Shown here: positions 1 to 4,836 of the stretch, piece after piece
Position numbering within the stretch: position 1 is the first letter of the stretch
Layout: every line of letters starts with the position of its first letter
Assembly: GCA_934454745.1 (NCBI GenBank)
Contig: CAKSGP010000086.1
Coordinates: 1 to 6,501, forward strand
DNA from: an uncultured Clostridia bacterium
GTDB taxonomy: Bacteria; Bacillota; Clostridia; UBA1381
Direction of reading: 5' to 3'
Length of the DNA stretch: 6,501 nucleotides
The notes under the pieces: generated by a model
The model's input: the letters and a program-made list of their open reading frames with translations, nothing else
Databases searched by the model: none
Told to the model about the DNA's origin: nothing
Position numbers and translations under genes: made by a program

Positions 1-60
1 CAGGTATAACGGGCGGTACGAAACCAACCGCACCGCCCATTCTATTCACTCACTTCCCTA

Positions 61-639
61 TGGAACATAAAGGAAGGTGCATTTTTTAATTGTTGGGATG
101 CAAATTTTTGGCTTCCGGATACAATTATAAAAATTGGGTCAAACGCATTTCACGCATGTGGTTTTTCCTCAATTTACTTGCCTGATGGTATTCAAGAAAT
201 TGGAGACAGAGCTTTTTCCGGGTGCTCGGAATTGGGCGAAATTTTCTTGCCGGACACCGTTTTACGAATTGGAACAAGCATATTTTCTGGTTGTTGCAAG
301 TTAAAAAAAGTGGCACTATCAAGAAATATAAAGCAAATTCCTGAAACATGCTTTTTAGGATGTTGTATGATTGAAAATCTCTTTATCCCTAATGGCGTAA
401 TCAGTATTGATAACTCTGCCTTTATGGAGTGTCGTGGACTCAAAAATATACACATTTTCAATAGTATTGCAAGCATAAAAAAACACGCATTTTACAATTG
501 CAAGAGCCTTACAAATATCATTTTTAAAGGCACAAAAGAGCAGTGGAAGGCAATAGAAAAAGAAAACGCATGGGATGCGGGCGCCGACTCCTATACCGTC
601 TACTGCATCGACGGGAATATACCAAAACAAAATGCGTAA
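61..639 (+). pseudogene. 5'-truncated BspA-type leucine-rich-repeat protein (LRR_5 family)
   Basis: The frame is open from codon 10 to the TAA at 637-639. Typical BspA/LRR_5 repeats begin at about 67. Seven repeat cores are visible (EGAFFNC, SNAFHAC, DRAFSGC, TSIFSGC, ETCFLGC, NSAFMEC, KHAFYNC), each followed by a strand ending in 'LP' or 'IP'. The end matches a C-terminal cap also present in the next gene (W..I.K...W, then CIDG.I.K). The only usual start codon in frame is TTG at 178. It lies inside a repeat, has no Shine-Dalgarno sequence, and would discard two good upstream repeats. The ~95-residue N-terminal domain of the downstream paralog is absent. I therefore infer a gene that has lost its 5' end; translation from TTG 178 (153 residues) cannot be excluded. 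LRR_5 domains usually mediate protein binding, but no partner can be named. The stop is 15 nt before the next gene, so both were probably one transcript. Confidence 0.72.
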
Positions 640-654
640 AGGAAAAAGTAAGTC

Positions 655-2364
655 ATGGAACAAATTGATTTGAAACAACTCGTAGAACAATATCCGGAAG
701 TGCTGACGGATGGTACAAAACTAAAAGCATACATCCTTGATCTATACCCTCAATGTAAGCGTGGAATGGTGAACATATTGGTTGCCATTCAGCAATGCGG
801 GATTGTTGCGGAAATGCAGGCAAGCAAAAATTCGTCCGCATTGGATATGAGTCGTTGGAAGAAAGTGCTGGAGGATGATTACGGCTTTGCAGGAGCAATG
901 ACAGAAATCTGTCTTCAAATGTGGTGCGATGTTATTGAGAGTTGCCAAACCAAAAACACGATCGTATCCGTGTCACCGGAATTGCAAAACAGTCAAAAAG
1001 ATTGGTTTGAGTATGATGGAACCACGCTTAAATGTTTGAAAGAACAATATCGGCAGTATAACGGTGTGATTTATATTCCGTGTGGCGTGACAAGTATTGG
1101 AGATTATGGCTTTAAGAATTGTACAGCAATTACAGATGTTGTGATACCCAAAGGTGCAACGAGTATTGGAGAATGGGCATTTTGGAAATGCACTTCATTA
1201 AAAAAGGTGACAATACCGGACAGTATTGTTACCATGGGGGAGAATGCTTTTAGGAGTTGCGAACAACTTACAAGCATTACATTGCCCACTAATATAAAGA
1301 CTATCAGTCGGAGAATGTTTAGCGGTTGTGCGCGACTTGAGAGTATAATGATTCCGAAAGGTGTAACGGAGATTTGCGAGGGAGCATTTGAAAAATGTGT
1401 TAAACTATCGCATATATCAATACCAGAAAATGTTCAAGTCATCGGAGAGCACGCATTCGATAATTGTTCTGGCCTTCAAACGGTGATTTTCTTGGGAAAA
1501 CCCGAATGTGCCAGCTTTGGAGATGGTGCGTTCAGAAGTTGTACCGCTCTGAAAAATTTTTCTATGCCGGATAGTTTAACGAGCATTGGGCAAATGGCTT
1601 TTTACTTTTGTTCAAATCTTACGCATGTTGTGATCCCCCAAAACATCGAGTTTATAGCATGTACTGCATTTCTCGGTTGCTCTGGACTTGACGAAATCAC
1701 TGTGTCACCTCAAAACAAGAAATATCATAGTGTGAACAATTGTCTTATAGAGACAGAAAACAAAACATTGATTTTGGGGTGCAAAAATTCTGCTGTTCCC
1801 GGGAATGGAAGCGTAACTTGCATTGGAAAAGCTGCCTTTTTTGGGTGTACAGGTCTTACAGGGATTTTCATACCACATTGTGTAACAAAAATCTATAGCG
1901 GTGCATTTGAAGGCTGCACCCACCTTGAAAATATTACAGTTTCAGAAGAAAACGTGAAGTATCGGAATGTAATGAAAACGCTTATCGAAATAAATAGTAA
2001 AATGCTTATTTGGGGATGTAAAGATTCTATAATTCCTGCCGATGGAAGCGTAACGAACATTGGTGATGGGGCTTTTGGCGGGTATACAAATATTACAGAG
2101 ATAGTAATCCCAGACGATGTGACAAAAATTGGGGACTATGCGTTCGAGTGGTGTACTGAATTTGAAAAAATCACAATACCTAGTAGTGTTGTAAGTATAG
2201 GAATGTGCGCGTTTTCCGGCTGCAGAAAGCTTTCGAAAATTAATTATCTTTCTACAAGAGCGAAGTGGGAAGATATCGATAAAAAAATCGGTTGGTGTCA
2301 TAATACCGGTTCGTTTATTATTCATTGCATCGACGGAGATTTAATAAAAAGAACACCTCATTAA
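655..2364 (+). CDS. BspA-type leucine-rich-repeat protein with unknown N-terminal domain
   Basis: Intact 569-residue protein. The ATG start is preceded by AAAGGA 11 nt upstream. Residues 1 to about 95 form a charged, helical-looking domain (EQYPEVL, TKLKAYILDLYP, SRWKKVLEDDYG) that I cannot assign to a named family. From about residue 137 there are about 14 LRR_5 repeats of the form IG..AF..C..L..I.IP, for example GEWAFWKC and GENAFRSC. Residues 348-426 and 427-505 are a 79-residue tandem duplication, each copy carrying an N.KY....LIE...LI.GCK.S loop. A cap (about 530-569) ends in CIDGDLIK, as in the upstream paralog. There is no signal peptide, transmembrane segment or sortase motif, so the protein is predicted to stay in the cytoplasm, unlike classical surface BspA proteins. 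The likely role is protein-protein binding; the ligand is unknown. Codons are AT-rich compared with genes at 3290-4260. Confidence 0.93.
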   Translation: MEQIDLKQLVEQYPEVLTDGTKLKAYILDLYPQCKRGMVNILVAIQQCGIVAEMQASKNSSALDMSRWKKVLEDDYGFAGAMTEICLQMWCDVIESCQTKNTIVSVSPELQNSQKDWFEYDGTTLKCLKEQYRQYNGVIYIPCGVTSIGDYGFKNCTAITDVVIPKGATSIGEWAFWKCTSLKKVTIPDSIVTMGENAFRSCEQLTSITLPTNIKTISRRMFSGCARLESIMIPKGVTEICEGAFEKCVKLSHISIPENVQVIGEHAFDNCSGLQTVIFLGKPECASFGDGAFRSCTALKNFSMPDSLTSIGQMAFYFCSNLTHVVIPQNIEFIACTAFLGCSGLDEITVSPQNKKYHSVNNCLIETENKTLILGCKNSAVPGNGSVTCIGKAAFFGCTGLTGIFIPHCVTKIYSGAFEGCTHLENITVSEENVKYRNVMKTLIEINSKMLIWGCKDSIIPADGSVTNIGDGAFGGYTNITEIVIPDDVTKIGDYAFEWCTEFEKITIPSSVVSIGMCAFSGCRKLSKINYLSTRAKWEDIDKKIGWCHNTGSFIIHCIDGDLIKRTPH

Positions 2365-2368
2365 GGAG
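2363..2368 (+). promoter_or_regulatory. Strong ribosome binding site overlapping the preceding stop codon
   Basis: AAGGAG overlaps the TAA of the 655-2364 gene and sits 8 nt before ATG 2377. It has ideal spacing, but the frame that follows is only 11 codons plus stop (MSVFKPKVCEK). The site probably once served the third paralog whose remains lie just downstream, or it serves a very short peptide. Confidence 0.5.
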
Positions 2369-2435
2369 CACATCCCATGTCAGTTTTCAAGCCGAAGGTT
2401 TGTGAAAAATAAAGTGAGGGCGAAAAGCGAAGAGT

Positions 2436-2527
2436 GATTTAGAACAAATCGCTTTGAAATACTGAAAGAACAGTATCCGGAAGTGCTCACAAACCACACA
2501 AAGCTAAAACCATGCTTTCTCCTGTAG
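2436..2527 (+). pseudogene. Frameshifted remnant of a third BspA-type paralog (N-terminal domain start only)
   Basis: Read in two frames, this stretch gives DLEQIALK, then KEQYPEVLTNHTKLK, then a stop. This aligns with the start of the intact gene at 655 (MEQIDLK, VEQYPEVLTDGTKLK). The DNA also aligns: GAACAAAT.G.TTTGAAA, then AGAACA.TATCCGGAAGTGCT. One nucleotide is missing between about 2459 and 2466, which shifts the frame, and TAG at 2525-2527 ends the similarity at the equivalent of residue 26. No repeats follow. I infer a dead, truncated third member of the tandem array, cut off just before the cluster terminator. Confidence 0.8.
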
Positions 2528-2543
2528 AAAAACTCATTTTATG

Positions 2544-2574
2544 GCACCCGATCGGTAACGGTCGGGTGCTTTTT
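2544..2574 (+). terminator. Rho-independent terminator of the LRR gene cluster
   Basis: GCACCCGATCG and CGGTCGGGTGC form an 11-bp stem with one T-G wobble, closed by a GTAA (GNRA) tetraloop and followed by TTTTT. It lies 17 nt after the stop of the third-paralog remnant and would end the + strand transcript of the LRR genes. Confidence 0.9.
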
Positions 2575-2699
2575 CTATGCCCATTCATCTGGACATTGGG
2601 GCTTGCTTTTGCACTGGCTCAAAATTTCCCCGAAAGCCGCAACGAAGGCGGGGAAGAAACGCAAGGAACACGACAGGTTCTCATCGGCAGTCCCTCACG

Positions 2700-2731
2700 A
2701 AAAAAGCCCCGCAGGAAAAAACCTGCGGGAC
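2700..2731 (-). terminator. Terminator hairpin, copy A
   Basis: GCCCCGCAGG and CCTGCGGGAC form a 10-bp stem around AAAAAA. Read on the minus strand the loop is TTTTTT and the stem is followed by a T-run (complement of 2700-2705). It stands downstream of the tRNA-Pro 3' fragment, just as the second copy stands downstream of the real tRNA. Confidence 0.8.
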
Positions 2732-2736
2732 TTATT

Positions 2737-2757
2737 TGGTCGGAGTGACTGTGATTC
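2737..2757 (-). pseudogene. tRNA-Pro 3'-end fragment
   Basis: The minus strand reads GAATC, an extra A, then CAGTCACTCCGACCA. This matches the last ~20 nt of the complete tRNA-Pro at 2896-2972, including the acceptor 3' strand, discriminator A and CCA. No anticodon or D arm lies upstream of it (the + side, 2758-2822). It is a leftover of tandem duplication or the far end of a former tRNA insertion site. Confidence 0.75.
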
Positions 2758-2822
2758 TTGAAGTTCGCGAGGAGGTTATCAGCAGACGGAAAGTCATCGG
2801 AGCGAACTTCCCGTGTTCCTAT

Positions 2823-2915
2823 GGAACACGACAGGTTCTCATCGGCAGTCCCTCACGAAAAAAAGCCCCGCAGGAAAAAACCTGCAGTGCTTTTTTGGTC
2901 GGAGTGACTGGATTC
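2823..2915. repeat. Direct repeat copy B (includes the 3' end of the intact tRNA-Pro)
   Basis: Partner of 2665-2757. The left edge falls at the centre of the palindrome CGTGTTCC-TAT-GGAACACG (2812-2830). The right edge lies inside the T-loop of tRNA-Pro. Confidence 0.85.
2858..2896 (-). terminator. Terminator of tRNA-Pro (potentially bidirectional)
   Basis: GCCCCGCAGG / AAAAAA / CCTGCAGTGC form a 10-bp stem with one G-A mismatch. The hairpin is flanked by seven A on the left and six T on the right, so it can act in both directions. On the minus strand it begins right after the CCA end of tRNA-Pro. Confidence 0.88.
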
Positions 2916-2972
2916 GAACCAGCGGCCTCTTGGTCCCGAACCAAGCGCTCTACCAAACTGAGCCACACCCCG
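2896..2972 (-). tRNA. tRNA-Pro (anticodon CGG)
   Basis: The minus strand gives a complete cloverleaf. Acceptor CGGGGTG pairs with CACTCCG with one wobble. The D-arm region is GCTCAGTTTGGTAGAGC. The anticodon arm is CTTGG-TTCGGGA-CCAAG, with CGG at 2936-2938. The T arm is CTGG-TTCGAAT-CCAG plus its closing pair, the discriminator is A, and CCA is encoded. It decodes the proline codon CCG. It has its own promoter upstream (3025-3053) and a terminator directly downstream. Confidence 0.97.
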
Positions 2973-3024
2973 TTTTGCTCTGAAAAATACGGCGGCACGC
3001 CGCCCCTTTTTCAAAACCTGATAT

Positions 3025-3053
3025 ATTATATCACCGTAAAGAGAAAAAGTCAA
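3025..3053 (-). promoter_or_regulatory. Sigma-A promoter of tRNA-Pro
   Basis: On the minus strand TTGACT (3048-3053) and TATAAT (3025-3030) are separated by exactly 17 nt. The predicted start is near 3018, giving a leader of about 45 nt before the tRNA that can form a small GGCGG/CCGCC hairpin. Confidence 0.9.
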
Positions 3054-3104
3054 TAGTTTTTTCGGAAAAAGCGAAAATTCGGTGAAAAGACGGCGTTTTC
3101 GCGG

Positions 3105-3127
3105 GGCGGCACGGACGCCGCCTTTTT
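3105..3127 (+). terminator. Possible + strand terminator in the divergent intergenic region
   Basis: GGCGGC-ACGGAC-GCCGCC is a perfect 6-bp hairpin followed directly by TTTTT. No + strand gene lies just upstream, because tRNA-Pro is on the other strand. It may stop antisense transcription before the promoter at 3155, or be a chance structure in GC-rich DNA. A similar GGCGG-CACG-CCGCC hairpin followed by CCTTTTT lies at 2991-3011. Confidence 0.4.
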
Positions 3128-3154
3128 CGCGCGGGCGCGCGGCGGGAGCCACCG

Positions 3155-3183
3155 TTGACAAAGTCGCGCGGATATAGTATAAT
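3155..3183 (+). promoter_or_regulatory. Perfect-consensus sigma-A promoter for the membrane protein/lipoprotein pair
   Basis: TTGACA (3155-3160), a 17-nt spacer and TATAAT (3178-3183) match the housekeeping consensus at every position. The predicted start is near 3189-3191, leaving an untranslated leader of about 100 nt before ATG 3290. The leader contains a 7-bp hairpin TCGGCAA/TTGCCGA. Such a promoter predicts strong constitutive transcription unless repressed. Confidence 0.92.
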
Positions 3184-3289
3184 ATCTATGCGGGAACGTC
3201 GGAAAACGACGCGCCGCAAGCGGTATCGGCAAGGAAATTTGCCGAAAAAATGACCTCGGAACGCTCCGGGAGAAAGGCGGGACCCTCTG

Positions 3290-3862
3290 ATGAAGATCGA
3301 AACCATCACCCGAAACTGTAAAAGACGTCTGATAAAAAATCTCTGTCTAAAAACGCTGTTATTGCTTGTCTGCGTTGCCCTTCTGATTCTTTCCGCCGTG
3401 TATTCCCGATACTTTTGGTTTTATCTTATCGGCGTCTGCCTTTTGGCGGCGGCAATCGCCCTGTGTCGCCTGACCGATCGCAGGGTCTGCACGGCGTACA
3501 CGTTTCGCCCGATCCGGGGAAGGGTGATCAAGACCTTTATCGATGTCAGACAGGTCGACGAGTTTTTGCTCGGCGGGGTCTGCTTGTGGGCGCGCCGCTT
3601 CGATCACGACCGTCGGAATATCCGAAAGACCGATCTGTTTATCGAAGAAGAAGGGAACAGGATCGTCGCGATCCGCTTTGAAGACGTCGGCGAGCGGCAC
3701 AGCGCGTATTACCGCGACAGCGACGAGGTCGTGCGCGCGGCGGGTATGAGATTCCCGCTGGTGCTCGGGCGGGAGACGGAAGAGTTCCTTTGCCCCGTCT
3801 GCGGAGAATTCCATCCCGCGGCGGCGGAGCGTTGCGGCAGGTGCCATATCCGATTTTCATAA
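3290..3862 (+). CDS. Membrane protein with two TM segments and a C-terminal zinc ribbon, unknown function
   Basis: 190 residues. ATG 3290 follows GAAAGG with a rather long 12-nt gap. A basic N-terminus (CKRRLIK) precedes two hydrophobic segments at about residues 22-38 and 41-59, separated only by SRY, so they form a tight hairpin in the membrane. The soluble part, about 60-190, is rich in Arg, Asp and Glu and ends in a zinc-ribbon pattern with Cys168, Cys171, Cys182 and Cys185 (CPVC and CGRC). Two TM helices plus a terminal zinc ribbon occur in many uncharacterised Bacillota proteins; I cannot name this family. GC-ending codons match the backbone. The lipoprotein gene starts 20 nt after the stop, so the two are probably co-transcribed from the promoter at 3155. 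Confidence 0.85.
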   Translation: MKIETITRNCKRRLIKNLCLKTLLLLVCVALLILSAVYSRYFWFYLIGVCLLAAAIALCRLTDRRVCTAYTFRPIRGRVIKTFIDVRQVDEFLLGGVCLWARRFDHDRRNIRKTDLFIEEEGNRIVAIRFEDVGERHSAYYRDSDEVVRAAGMRFPLVLGRETEEFLCPVCGEFHPAAAERCGRCHIRFS

Positions 3863-3882
3863 AAGAAAGAGAAAAACAAGAG

Positions 3883-4260
3883 ATGAAACGAATCGCGGCG
3901 GCAGTACTATGCCTTTGCACGATGTTGTGTTTGCTCTCCTGCGGGAGAGCGGGAACCCCGTTTTCCATTGCGGAGAGCAAGTTGAAAGAGTCCGGGATGA
4001 GCAAGACCGAGTTGTCTTCGAGCGAGATCGCGTCGTTTGAAAAGCGGTTTGCGTCGATGGGGTTGGAAAAGGGATTTTCCAAAGTCTGCTCCTTCCGCTC
4101 GCAGACACAATACGCATATCTTATCGAGTTTGAAAGTGAAGGCGACGCCGCGATCTTTTACGCGACGCTCGCCGCCTCCAAGTACGATACGGCACAGTCG
4201 GGGAACGCCGTGGTTTACGGGAAGTCTCCGAAGATCGCCGAGATCCCGTTCGACCGCTGA
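3883..4260 (+). CDS. Small lipoprotein of unknown function
   Basis: 125 residues starting at ATG 3883. The N-terminus is a lipoprotein signal: MKR, a hydrophobic core (IAAAVLCLCTML), then the lipobox LLSC with the lipidated Cys at residue 20. The mature part of about 105 residues is soluble and mixed alpha/beta in character. It contains a segment like YAYLIEFESEGDAAIFYATL but no motif I recognise. The frame is open further upstream to an ATG at 3790, but that start overlaps the preceding gene and would bury the signal peptide, so 3883 is chosen. The ribosome site is weak, with only the purine-rich AGAAAGAG upstream, which suggests some coupling to the gene before it. It is predicted to be attached to the outer face of the membrane, beside its membrane-protein neighbour. 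Confidence 0.85.
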   Translation: MKRIAAAVLCLCTMLCLLSCGRAGTPFSIAESKLKESGMSKTELSSSEIASFEKRFASMGLEKGFSKVCSFRSQTQYAYLIEFESEGDAAIFYATLAASKYDTAQSGNAVVYGKSPKIAEIPFDR

Positions 4261-4480
4261 AGAACGCGCAGAGCGACCGCTCCGCCGGACGACGGACTGT
4301 AAAATAACGCAAAAATAAAAACAATTCTTTACATTTTCAACACAAATCTCTACGAAAACGAGAAAACGGCTTTCAAAAATCGATCGCCGCGCGTCCTTTG
4401 AACCTTAAAAAACGCCGTTGCGATTTTTTTCGCTCGGCTTCTCCGCGTGGGCGGAGGACGGAGTTTTACAAAAGAAGTTA
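4261..4480. other. Intergenic region without a gene
   Basis: No credible coding frame is seen. It holds an AT-rich stretch (4305-4360), an imperfect AAAAATCG/CGATTTTT pairing (4375-4382 with 4421-4428) that might help terminate the lipoprotein transcript, and a small hairpin CTCCGC-GTGG-GCGGAG at 4441-4456. None is a convincing terminator alone. Confidence 0.5.
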
Positions 4481-4509
4481 TTGACATTTTCTTCGCGGCG
4501 TGCTATACT
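4481..4509 (+). promoter_or_regulatory. Sigma-A promoter upstream of tRNA-Ser
   Basis: TTGACA (4481-4486), a 17-nt spacer and TATACT (4504-4509, one mismatch from TATAAT). The predicted start is near 4516, about 180 nt before tRNA-Ser. This is the only clear promoter between the lipoprotein gene and the 4837 gene. Confidence 0.88.
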
Positions 4510-4515
4510 GTATCG

Positions 4516-4696
4516 TGTTGCCAAAACGCGCCGACGGCGGGAGCACACGCCCCTTTTGCCGCTCCGCCGAAAAGCGCGGGAAATCCTTCGCGAGGCAAAC
4601 CGCCCGCGCGCCGGGGCGACCTTCGCGACCGGCAAGCCGCCGCACAGGCAGAACGCTTGCGGCGACGCGACACGCCGCATGGCGGCTATAAAATAC
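4516..4696 (+). ncRNA. Structured GC-rich leader of tRNA-Ser or candidate small RNA
   Basis: Between a strong promoter and the tRNA lies about 180 nt of GC-rich DNA with successive inverted repeats. CGGCGGGAGC (4535-4544) pairs with GCTCCGCCG (4561-4569) with one bulged G. GCGCGGG (4574-4580) pairs with CCCGCGC (4603-4609). CGCCGCA (4638-4644) pairs with TGCGGCG (4658-4664). GCCGC (4674-4678) pairs with GCGGC (4682-4686). Frames are open through it but run on into the tRNA and are not credible genes. It does not match 4.5S/6S SRP RNA or RNase P RNA signatures I know. It could be a processed tRNA leader or an independent RNA; in GC-rich DNA some pairings may be chance. Confidence 0.4.
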
Positions 4697-4784
4697 GCAG
4701 GAATATCGAAGCGGTCACAACGAGGCGGTCTTGAAAACCGTTTGCCCAAAAGGCACGGGGGTTCGAATCCCTCTTCCTGCGCCA
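4697..4784 (+). tRNA. tRNA-Ser (anticodon TGA)
   Basis: A complete class II tRNA with a long variable arm. Acceptor GCAGGAA pairs with TTCCTGC. The anticodon arm is GCGGT-CTTGAAA-ACCGT, with TGA at 4732-4734. The variable arm is TGCC-CAAAA-GGCA. The T arm is GGGGG-TTCGAAT-CCCTC, the discriminator is G, and CCA is encoded. It decodes UCA and related serine codons. It is transcribed from the promoter at 4481 and followed 1 nt later by a terminator stem. Confidence 0.97.
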
Positions 4785-4785
4785 T

Positions 4786-4811
4786 AAGCCCCGATTTTTC
4801 GGGGCTTTTTT
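4786..4811 (+). terminator. Rho-independent terminator after tRNA-Ser
   Basis: AAGCCCCG and CGGGGCTT form a perfect 8-bp stem around ATTTTT, followed by TTTT. It lies between the tRNA and the ribosome site of the 4837 gene. Confidence 0.92.
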
Positions 4812-4820
4812 CGACAAAAG

Positions 4821-4827
4821 AAGGAGG
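4821..4827 (+). promoter_or_regulatory. Perfect Shine-Dalgarno of the 4837 gene
   Basis: AAGGAGG stands 9 nt before ATG 4837, which fixes that start. The site begins only 9 nt after the T-run of the tRNA-Ser terminator, so there is no room for a separate promoter in between. Confidence 0.88.
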
Positions 4828-4836
4828 AACTTTAAT

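Larger units (their letters stand above)
2665..2757. repeat. Direct repeat copy A (tRNA-Pro 3' end, terminator and flank)
   Basis: Nearly identical to 2823-2915, at an offset of 158 bp. From left to right it contains a flank starting GGAACACGACAGG, a terminator hairpin, and the 3' end of a tRNA-Pro. Differences are one A fewer in the A-run, a few changes in the hairpin's right arm and tail, and an extra T at 2752. Similarity stops after GATTC, inside what would be the tRNA T-loop. This is a partial tandem duplication or an attachment-site-like repeat. Confidence 0.85.

Noticed and set aside
57..67. 11-mer CCTATGGAACA shared between 57-67 and 2818-2828, as possible flanks of the LRR cluster
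   Set aside because: Several shared 11-mers are expected by chance in a 6.5-kb window, and the similarity does not extend convincingly to either side.
1..70. End of an upstream gene in another frame (RYNGRYETNRTAHSIH..., stop at 68-70)
   Set aside because: Only 22 codons are visible and no family is recognisable, so it cannot be told from a chance open frame.
178..639. TTG at 178 as the true start of the first LRR gene
   Set aside because: It lies inside a repeat, has no Shine-Dalgarno sequence, and clear repeats continue in frame upstream to about 67.
2575..2700. Minus-strand open frame ending FGEILSQCKSKPQCPDEWA with stop at about 2578
   Set aside because: About 39 codons with no start codon and no ribosome site, overlapping the tRNA-linked repeat; too weak to call a gene.
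2512..3056. Overlapping + strand open frames at 2512-2748 and 2577-3056
   Set aside because: They run through terminators and the tRNA-Pro gene read backwards (the VTGFEPAASWSR-type translation is a well-known tRNA shadow).
3359..3847. 162-codon minus-strand frame opposite the zinc-ribbon gene
   Set aside because: It is the antisense shadow of a GC-rich gene. The + strand frame has the promoter, the TM segments and the Cys4 motif.
3790..3882. Upstream start at 3790 for the lipoprotein
   Set aside because: It overlaps the preceding gene by 73 nt and would bury the lipoprotein signal sequence that begins at 3883.
4535..4664. SRP (4.5S/6S) RNA or RNase P RNA in the tRNA-Ser leader
   Set aside because: The conserved SRP apical segment (GGAAGG...GCAGC type) and RNase P signatures are not visible.
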